From NCBI GenBank assembly GCA_037157565.1, contig JAZHRO010000063.1:152818501-152882500 (forward strand): a DNA stretch of 64,000 nt. The letters are read 5' to 3'. Under the pieces are notes generated by a model. That model made no database searches. It saw nothing but the letters and a program-made list of their open reading frames with translations, and was not told the origin of the DNA. Every line of letters starts with the position of its first letter. Position 1 is the stretch's first letter. Shown here in pieces: positions 55,353-64,000 of this stretch. This DNA is from Thalassia testudinum. Taxonomy: Eukaryota; Streptophyta; Magnoliopsida; Alismatales; Hydrocharitaceae. The position numbers and the translations under genes were made by a program.

Positions 55353-58076
55353 TACAATCATGAGCCATAACTAGCTTTAATTAGTCAGAATCAATTGACA
55401 AATACTCCTACATAATTGCCAAAGAACCATAATTCATTGAACATCCATTCTGATAGGAATACAATAAAATAAGGTTAATTCTGCAGTTTCAACAGCATAT
55501 CATGAATGTAGAATAATCACAGGGTTTCCTAGAGTTTAACCTAAGGTCTAATGAGCATTAAAGTCTAATAAGAGGGTCCATGTAGACAAACGGGTTTTCA
55601 CACACTTTAAGCACTAATCCATAACCCAAAACCTTAATTTCCGACCAACTTAAATAACAAAGGTTCTGGTTAGGATAAAATCCATCTAAACTTTCCAAAC
55701 TTCATAAAGAAATATCCCATGAGGTTTGGTACCCTTGATTTGACCATTGGAACCTATTTTGACCTTAAATGGAGTCTCAGATAGAAAGTTACCCTAATTT
55801 GAGTTTCTGTGCAAATTGCCTAGCAAAACTTGGTCAAAACCAAAATCTGACTTCACCATCAGATTCCTTGGGTCAAATTTAGGTTTATACCAAAATTTGG
55901 GCCCAATTAAAGATCATCTTGCCCTAGTTTGCATTTTCGTCCAATTAGACTCTTTCTCTCTCACATATGACCCTAGTTTTTGAAATCCTTGCAAATACCC
56001 CCCTAAGTTCTTCAACTTCTTTGCAGTTGGGTCCCTACCACCATGGTAGGTGTGAACCCAAAAGAGTCGAGCTTCAATCTGGGATACCTCCCTGATTTCT
56101 CGACCAATCCCTTCCAATCTTACGATCATCCCCAATCACCTGAATTGCATCTTAGACTTAGATTTGGCCAAAGAAGCTCATGTGAATCCATATAATTTTA
56201 GAGATATTCTTCCCTAATTTCTCGAACTCTTCAAGCTTATTTCCAAGCTTGACAGCTTACCTGAGCTCTATAAAAGCTCCTAGGACTTCTAATCGTGCTC
56301 CTTAGCTATGAATAAGGCCAAAATCCCTCTTCTTTCCCTATCTCTGTCGGTCTCCCTCTCCCTCATCCTACAAATGGCTAATAACCAAATTGGTCCATCC
56401 CTCTTCTTCCTCACACTCATCTGTGTGTCGCTAGCCACCATGAGAGCATCCTCCCCCTTTCCTCACTGCCGTCTCCCTCACCGGAGAAGTTCTCATCCAT
56501 GGCATCAGCCAATCACAACTGGCACCCTCCTATCCATTTCGACTATTAACATTAGGTTTCCTCACTCCCTCTTCTACTCTACTCACTTTCCCCCTCCTTA
56601 AACTCTTATTTCGACAGCCATTCACGTCGTTCACCCTCTGTCTTCCCTACGACCGACTGAGCTCCGGTGAGGCCTCCACAGCTCCATAAGCCACCACTCA
56701 CCTTGACACGACTCCCATAAGCACTGTCATGCTCCACTGACCAAAACACCTCAAGAAATTGAGGGAATGGTCTCTCAAACACCCCACCAGACAAGACCTC
56801 ATCCGCACCAACTTCTCGCCTCCGTCTGGCCACCACACACCCTAACACGCCACGCAAACACCACTACCACCTTCACCAACACTTAGCGAGTCTTCTGAGC
56901 TATTTTAATGAGACCAAGAGGTCGTATCTAGTGATTTAGGTATTCGCCACCCTCTGACGTCACCTTTGTCATTATCAACGACATCCGCTGTCCTCCGACC
57001 ACATTCGCCCTCAAGACCACTTCTAGACCATGTGCAATTCTCCCAAGGCCTTTCCCAGGCCCTCAATTGGAAACCACATCCGTGACATCACCTTCAACTG
57101 GAGACTTCACCCCTAGCAGCTACGCTCGAAGGAAACCAGTGGCGATAGTCCAACATCATGCATGAACAAAGCAGTAGCAATGCATATTAGGCTTTTGTGA
57201 TCAGACTCTATCGCCCAAGCACTGAGGGGTCGAGTCCCTCATACCCCCTCACATCCACTAACTCACCTACTTCACACCTCACTTGCGACACCACGTCTGC
57301 AAGCCTGGCCACTGTACATGACCCATTTACCTGTACATGGATCCAAATATGCTCTTAGTTTGAGAGAAGAGAAAGAGGAATTATGAGAGGGTGGGGGAGA
57401 GTTTTGCTCCTGAAGGCATGTCCCTGTGTGACACCTAGCCACTCAAGGGAGTTGAATCCCTTGTGTGCTGTGAAGGAGAGAAGCATTGTGTAGAAGAAGG
57501 CTTTGACAAAGAAAGGAGAACGAGAAGGACTTTGAAGAAGAAGAAAGATTCTGAAGGAAGGAGGGAAGGCTTTGCTTGTGAATAAAGAGAAGGCATTAAA
57601 CAAAGCTGAAGAAGAAGAAGAAAGAAGAGAAAGGCTCTCTGAAGAGCCTTGTGTTCTGTTAAGACGTCTGATTGAGTTGGTTCTGAGCACTATTAAATAA
57701 TTTAAGAGCCTAAGTTAAGATTGAATTCTGATTGAAATAATTGAGTAATTGAATGCATGCTTAAATTAGGAGAATAAGTGGTGATTATCAAAAAGAAAAG
57801 AGAATCAAAACAATGGTGATTCAAATCACCATTGTTTTGATTCTCTTTTCTTTTTGATCTATGATCTTGTGAGCTTCTTTCAATAATAATTTGATCATGC
57901 TTATTCATTGCATATTTGTTATTACTGTGCTCATTGATTCTGCATGAAGATTACTGTGTGAATTCATATTTGCTCCATATGTTTAACCTAAGACTCTTCT
58001 TTGATTCTGAGTTATAAATTTAATTTTTTTTGAGCGATTGAGGCTTTGCTACAATGAAATGACTTAAAACTCCTCG
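55353..58076 (+). mobile_element. 3' LTR of element F, both ends damaged
   Basis: Homologous to 33851-36592, but the first bases are degraded (TACAATCATGAGCC in place of the palindromic terminus) and the last 16 bp or so, including the CA end, are missing after AACTCCTCG. The TATA box (CTATAAAAGC) is at 56268-56277. It contains the snap-back inverted repeat at 57788-57857. ORFs inside are chance. Confidence 0.85.
57788..57857. repeat. Perfect 34-bp-arm inverted repeat in the 3' LTR of F
   Basis: Arms of 34 bp (TCAAAAAGAAAAGAG... and its exact complement) around the dinucleotide CA. The 5' LTR of F has only the right half (near 36312-36360), so the left arm is an inserted reverse-complement copy, seeded at the 16-bp palindrome GGTGATTCAAATCACC. 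No mismatch has accumulated between arms. Confidence 0.9.
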
Positions 58077-58550
58077 CTAGCCTAAGGCTTGTAGGTTAAC
58101 TCTCTTATACACTACTCCGAGTTACTATTCACTTACACCAAAAATTAGTTTTTTTACTGGGCAGGTCAGCCTTTCATGGGATACACAGCACTCGATAGGG
58201 GCAAGACCAGACCACTACTAAGTCGGCCCTAGTTTAATTAGGGTGCATTCTCATTCGTTTAATTTTAGGCCCATAATAGGACCAATATAAGACCCAGTAT
58301 AGTGCACAACCCCAGGCCTACACACTGTTCACTAATATGCTACTTATAGATGCTCAAGGACAGGAGAGGGGAATAGGTAATGGTATGCTTGCACCCAGCA
58401 CTTGTCGACTGCTTAGGCAATGCGGCAAAAACATTATATATTGCTGCAACAGCACGTCACTCTCTGATGTGGCGCTAAACTGCTAAGCGAATTGTGCTGT
58501 GCAATGGCACGGAGCTACGTGTTAATTTCATGATTTTAGCCCTCAATTTG
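58077..58550. other. Unassigned sequence right of element F
   Basis: No gene, LTR end or repeat is recognised. The start (CTAGCCTAAGGCTTGTAGG) is a deletion junction with the F LTR. Possibly a remnant of an older repeat. Confidence 0.4.
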
Positions 58551-59400
58551 AGGGCCATAATTAATTTCATTTTACAAATAAATTATATAGTTAGAAGGCC
58601 CTTATTATAATTAATTTAGGAAAATAAGTATTTAAATATATATTAAAATTCGTTAAAGTTACGAAATTATACATGTTAAATTATGGTTTAATTTCCTAAT
58701 TAATGTACAAATTGTTAAATTAATCATGTAATTGACCTTATATAGAGTTATTTTGTATACTAAATTATTTATTACACATTTTAAATTTATTTTAGAACAT
58801 TTATTTTAATTTGTATACATTTAAATTAGCATTTAAGATAAATATATCCATATTTAGGGTATAAATAATATTATACAGTATAAATATGTTATAAACAGGT
58901 TAAAAATATTCAAAATTAATATATATACATGTACAATGTAAAATACTTCAGTAATAACTTAATTAACTAATTTATTTTATTTTAACTTAATAATTTACCT
59001 AATTAACTTAATAACTTAATTACCTACAATAAATATATAATTAAATAAATATACAGGTATGGTACAGTATATAATAATTAGTTAAATATGTATGTGCATG
59101 ATTAAATATGGTTATAAACATATACATAAGTTTTATAATTACATAGGATTATATACATTTAAGTTAATATAAATTAATATATAACTATACAATAATGTTA
59201 AATATATAGTAAATCATTCTAAATACTTAATTTAATATATAGAATACAATTATTAGTTATTTATGTACATTATCTAAATATGGTACAATATCTACATATA
59301 GCTTAGTATTAAATTATATTTACACGTATAAATAATATATACATAGTATTTTGTGTATTTTTGGGTATTGTCTGATTTTTATGATTTTGATATATATAAT
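58551..59400. repeat. Strongly AT-rich block
   Basis: Almost only A and T, with recurring TTAATT, AAATATATA, TTATTTA and AATTAACTTAAT words, no coding frame, and sharp edges against its surroundings. No tandem period is obvious. It could be matrix-attachment-like spacer DNA or the interior of a decayed AT-rich transposon; the sequence alone does not decide. Confidence 0.6.
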
Positions 59401-61840
59401 AAAGCTAGGAGATGAGAGAGAAAGGGTGAGATGAGAGAAAGAAGAACTCTTTTTAGTGTTTTCGAATTGATTTCTTTTATTTAGTTTTAAAGTATACTAA
59501 ACTGTCGACTAGTATGTTCCACTAAGTTGGGGGTTCAAAATACTTTGAAACTTTGCATACACTTAAAAAAAAACCTGATCTTACTCAAGATAGGTTTATT
59601 TCATTTTTTGTGATTTTTTAATCATTTTTTTATTAATGTACAAGCTAACCCAAATTAGGCCTTGAAAGGATTTTCAACAAAAAAACCTAAGGTCTCTTTT
59701 TGAGTTTAAGCTGATAGACAAGGGGTTTAAGCACTCAGAAACTTCTAGCATATAATATGAAAGGTGTTTGGATCAACTAAACATGATTTTCACTAAAATT
59801 TTCATTAAATCACAATTTGGGTAAATTTTACAACTCACATGCTGACAAAGACTATTTAATAAGAATTATAAGATATTCCAATCAAATTTAAAGTCATCAT
59901 CAAGCACATGAAAGCTTATATACCAAGTTATATCAATATACATGTCAGCTTCATTAAATCTTTGAGATCCCAACTCAATTCTCTTAGACTAGCCCTACAG
60001 CTGTATGAAGATAGTAGCTGCTACTATCACATTTCAGTAGCTAAAATCAACCATTGCCAGCAGCTGAATCAGCTGCTATTGCTGTTGCTCTTGCTGCCAA
60101 TAGATGTAGCAATTTGTGTAGCTATAGCCCTTTAAAACCAATCAGGCTTTGCAGGCTGATTAATTGGTTTCAGAAAATCTCCTCAGACCTGAAAAGTCAG
60201 ATCTAAGGACCCATAAACTACAAATACCAATTGATTCATGAAGCCCATAAAAATCTAAGGTTAAATCCATTGTAAAACCATTCAAAATCTCATTCAAAAT
60301 CTTCATTTAAATCAATATTAGATGGACAAAAACCAATTCTTTGGAAATGCAATCTCAACCACTGCAAACACTCATGAAACTGTCTAAAGACCATTTAAAC
60401 TTAGATTGAGGCTAAAACCATATCTAAAGATCCTAATTAATCCTTCCTACATCACTATAGATGGTGAAGGAGGGAGAATCACTTCAAAATCTTCATTCAA
60501 ATCACCTAAAACCTCTGATAAGCATCAAAACTGAAAGTTAATGTCATTTAAAATTAAAACCCATGTTGCCCTTTTTTAAGGCTTTTGATCTTGAATCACT
60601 AAGGTGATATGATCATCTAGAGTTATTGCACACCATTAATTGTTGTACAAGAACTATAGGTGATCCATTTAAACTCATTGGATCATTTCTCAAGCCTTAA
60701 ATCAGGATCACTGATTTTCCTTGGCTTGAGCTACCAAAGTGCCAGAAAATTCAGAAATCAAGTTTCAAATTGGGCATGAACACATTCAATGATAAGAATC
60801 AAGTTCAAACAGCTCAAGCCCATCATATTCAAGCCAATTAATCTCATAAAAATCCAATTCACTCGATATTGGGCGTGAAAACCAAATCTGAAAGAATCGA
60901 GTGAATCAGTTCAATTAAAATCAGATCAGGGGATCCTTATAAATTTATGGAATGAATGGGAGACCCCCCCAGATGAGTTTTAGGTGCAAATTTAGATCTA
61001 GAAAATAAGACTTCATATCTGAATTTGACCTTGTGGATGGGTGGAGTGTGAATTAAATCATCGAAAAAATCAATGAATGCGAATTATGAGCTGATTATGG
61101 AGATTAATGGATTGAAATGGAGGTGGACAAACACCTCTCTGATCTGAATTGATCAGAGAGGGCGAGATCAAGTCTAGACTAAACTATTATAATCTAAGCT
61201 AACACATCATCCAATTCACTAGCCAAACTACCTATAACTAACCAACACTACACTAATAGGTACTACAACTAATCTAGAAAGTGGTAAAATCCTACTCTAG
61301 CAAAAGAATGGGACCTGAAAGAGGATCTGCAGCTGGTGGCTATAGTGACGAATAGGGGAGGACTCTGGTGATTTGAAAGCTCATTAGTGGAGTTTAGATC
61401 ACCCTCAGGTGTTTCGAGATCCTTAGAGGCAAGGAGAGGTTGAAGGAAATGGAGTTCCATCGCTTAGGCGGAGAAATAGGGGCTGCGAGGAGAGGAAAGC
61501 AGAGGGGTTGAAGGGATCACCTCAAGAGATGTAGTAAGGAGGTGACAACGCATTTAGGGGTCTAAGAAGCTTCTTAAGTAAGTGCACAAGGTGATCTGAG
61601 CATAGTGAGGTGAGATTAAGTGTGATTAGGGCGTAAGTGGAGATGAGATAAATGTGTGTGTGGGAATCTCAAACCAAATTTCAGCTGCTAAATGGGATCT
61701 AGAAGAGGCAAGGGTCCTTCGCACGCTTGGAGGTGGATTATCAACCGTCAGATCAAAGGCACAAGGGAGTGATGACCTAGATGGGTCGTGTTCTTCGTTG
61801 AGGAACAGTGGCCTGTGTTGACGTGCATTTGACTCGATCG
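59401..61840. other. Unassigned, probably repeat-derived DNA
   Basis: No coding frame above chance. Near 61190-61340 the text (ACTAATCTAGAAAGTGGTAAAATCC, in pieces) resembles the CTAGAAAGC modules of the E and G LTRs, and ACCGTCAGATCAAAGGC near 61750 resembles LTR U3 text, so part may be another LTR. The last five bases, GATCG, are the left target site of J. Confidence 0.35.
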
Positions 61841-64000
61841 TGTTTTAACAGTTAATTACGTCGTAGTATAGGTGATCAAGCATTGTCAACAAATAAAAGT
61901 TTTATTACTCGAAAACCAGAGTATCCGAGGTCGAACACAGGGAGCAATTGGAATTTACTACTAATCTCAAGAATGTAATTGAACACTTTAATTACTCAAA
62001 ACTTTAATTCAAATGTAACTGCATGAGTTTAAAAAGTAATTGAGGTAAAAAGAAAGAATTGGATGTCTAATCAATGGGATCAGACATCTTAAAAGTGTGT
62101 TTCCTTCTTTGATTCTTCATCTTCTGATTTTCTTTATTTCTTCTCCTGCAGTGCTTCTTGCTTTTCTTCTGTCTTCTATGGGTCTTCATACTTGTCTCTC
62201 TGCTTCCTTTGCTTCAGTTCCTTTTCTTCTTCTGCTTGTCTTCTATTTCTTTTCTTCTTTGGTTCTTCTTCTCTTTTTCCCTTGCTAGCAGCTAAGTGTT
62301 GGCTTCTTCCTCCCTTCTTTCCTGCACACACCATAGCCAAGGCAAAACCCCTATCCCTCTACCCACACCCACGCGTCTCTCTCTCTCTGTAAACCACTCA
62401 CAGCACGCTCTCCCAAAGCTGGGTTAACGGGTTGGATCGCGTGCCCGTGACCAGGTGCATCAACGTGAGGGTGATGCGTGAGGTGTGCTCAGGATAGGGT
62501 CGAGTCGGATCGCGCTACATCTGTGAGGTGAAACCATGGACGAGGCAGCGTGAGATAGGTGAGGGACCTCACCCCAGGTGCGTTCGGAGGCGAAGAGAAG
62601 ATATGACAAAAACAATTTAAACCACGCCAATGCCTTGTAGGTTACCAATGTGGGAGTAAAGGTTGTTGCCTTCTCTCGCACGCGCCCGCAGAAATCCTTC
62701 CTGCAATTTCCACAGCTGCGGCCTTCATTGCGTTGCTCGCTGAACCCCTTGGCTTCGCAAGGCCTGCCCACGTTCGCAGCACCTGGAGCCTTGCGGTCCT
62801 GAAGCCTGGAGCGAGCATGGAGCCTCTTCGAGTCGCCGTTAATGGCAGCCGGGGTGTGGAACCTGTCAGACACGAAAAAAGCCTCACGGCCTAATCAGAT
62901 CACTGGGGAACCTTCGCGTTATCACGGCGAAGGTGAAGAATAAGGTGGCAGGCCGCGGGGCGGCCTAGGCGTGCGTGCCTAGGTCGCCCTATGGCTGGAT
63001 AGATGGGTGAGTTCGAGGGACTATTGTGGAGGCGTGGAGGGACGGTGGATGGGCAGATGTTACTCAGTGAGGTGAGGCGGAGGTTATGTGATGGTTGGTG
63101 AGGCGTGTGGGGCTACGGAGCGACGGGAGCGCCTCGCCGGAGGGTGGCCGGAGATGAGGAAGGTGACAGTGGATGGCGACGGTCGAGGGGTTTTGGACGA
63201 AATAAAATGCGGGGAATGAAAGAGGGGGTAGAGAAGAAGAGTTTGAACCTAACTAAAGGGACGAAAGGGGACGAAGAGGCGGACGGCTATACCTGCTGTC
63301 GTCGAAGAAGAAAATGCCCAGTGGGGGAGGACGGCGGCGATGACGGGGCTAGGGCAGCATGCACGGGTGTTGCGCGACGTGGAGGAGGATGACGAAGACA
63401 ACTCTGCCACTAGTTTTGTGGCAGAGCGAAGCGGAAGGAGAGGGGAGCTTGCCGGAGCTCGCTGGACCTCTTGGCCAGAGAAGGAAATGAATTTGGGGTG
63501 GAATCCGACCAAGTCGAGCTGAAATTGAGCAGCCGGGTTTGGGGGTTCTTTTATAGGCACAGGCCATGTGTTCTGGAGCATGGAGGGCAAGCATTCGTCA
63601 CCAACGGCTCACCGGAGAAGGAAAGTGGGTGGATACCCAAATCCCTCGTGCGTTCGCACGAGAGATTGGGATCAAATCAGGGATCATGACTGGCCTCAGA
63701 TGGAAGGGAATTCCCTGTCTAATCCTCGCCGGAGCAGGATTATACCCCAATAATGGTGGAAGGACCTGATTGCAAGGTTTGTGAGGAAGTTAGGGGGCTC
63801 TCTGCGATGATTTTCAAAAGTTAGGGACTAAAATGTGATTTGGGTGCACTAAATTGCAAAGTAGGTCAAGATGACCTCCCCTTAGGTCCAAATTTTGGTA
63901 AAAACCTAATTTTGACCTAAGGAATCCAATGGTGAAGTTAGATTTTAGGTTTGACCATGTTTGACTAGACATTTTGCGTAAAAACCCAAATTAGGTCAAT
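61841..64000 (-). mobile_element. Element J: LTR of another Athila-like family, runs off the window
   Basis: TGTTTTAACAGTTAATTACG at 61841 opens an LTR with the U5 layout of the others (CAACAAATAAAAGTTTTATT, GAGGTCGAACACAGGGAGCAA). The TATA box on the minus strand (CTATAAAAGAAC) is at 63547-63556. The last 230 bp (63770-64000) match the U3 part of the element C LTR (about 12940-13200). No primer site lies to its left, so it is the sense 3' LTR or a solo LTR. ORFs inside (62460-62873, 63249-63590) follow GC-rich composition and are not genes. Confidence 0.7.

Larger units (their letters stand above)
33851..58076 (+). mobile_element. Element F: gag-pol-less LTR element hosting G and H
   Basis: Plus-strand member of the B/C family: 5' LTR 33851-36592, primer site 36596, leader, unknown ORF (37763-38460 and 52932-53458), 3' non-coding segment and 3' LTR 55353-58076. 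About 4.3 kb of own internal sequence remains. Compared with C, about 274 bp of the ORF are missing between the G and H insertions. F lies head to head with C. Its probable left target duplicate is GACAT (33846-33850), but the right end has lost the last 16 bp or so of the LTR and its flank. Confidence 0.82.

Noticed and set aside
61190..61840. Another complete LTR before J
   Set aside because: Some words resemble E/G LTR modules, but no termini, target duplicates or primer site could be fixed.
61269..63769. Several ORFs of 60-137 codons in and beside J
   Set aside because: Composition-driven, overlapping on both strands, inside LTR U3/R, without domains.

Overview
The window is plant nuclear repeat DNA: a cluster of nested LTR retrotransposons with no host gene, rRNA or functional tRNA that I can support. 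A flowering plant with a large genome is most likely, because the elements are plant Ty3/gypsy lineages: an Athila/Tat-like group primed by tRNA-Asp, and one Tekay/Del chromovirus with a C-terminal chromodomain. I cannot name the species. Coding regions are decayed, and the breaks I checked look mostly like C-to-T or G-to-A changes (CAG to TAG, CGA to TGA), as expected of methylated, silenced repeats.

Layout, with element letters used below. 1-2296: LTR-like fragment on the minus strand. A (2297-6432, plus): 3' end of an Athila-like element with its 3' LTR. 6433-6660: CTC/CTT simple repeat. B (6661-10898, plus): 5' LTR, primer site and leader of a gag-pol-less element, cut by C. C (10899-33850, minus): same family as B, itself hosting a solo LTR D (15490-17031, TSD CTGAG) and the 11.8-kb element E (18252-30025, minus, TSD ATCAG), the only Athila-like element here with gag-pol. 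F (33851-58076, plus): third member of the B/C family, inserted in the 5' LTR of C and hosting G (38461-45494, minus, gag-pol-less relative of E) and H (45495-52931, plus, Tekay element without its 5' LTR). 58077-61840: unassigned, partly very AT-rich. J (61841-64000, minus): one LTR running off the window.

Insertion order follows from the nesting: B first, then C, then D, E and F, then G and H inside F. Uninterrupted copies of the same sites in sister elements confirm several junctions. One deletion joined half of an LTR of G to the gag region of H, and another removed the end of F together with the rest of C and B.

The most interesting material is non-coding. A, C, E, F and G each carry two copies of a 'small hairpin plus TAGGCATGGGGG' cassette, one at the 3' polypurine tract and one about 1.2-1.8 kb upstream. 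The tRNA-Asp primer sites sit in potential stem-loops whose paired bases differ in matched fashion between elements. The D/E/G LTRs share a G-box-centred palindrome, a second inverted repeat just upstream of the TATA box, and paired A-box/B-box-like (RNA polymerase III type) motifs. The gag-pol-less B/C/F and G families keep their own long, unrecognised acidic ORFs, and they may have been mobilised by relatives of E.
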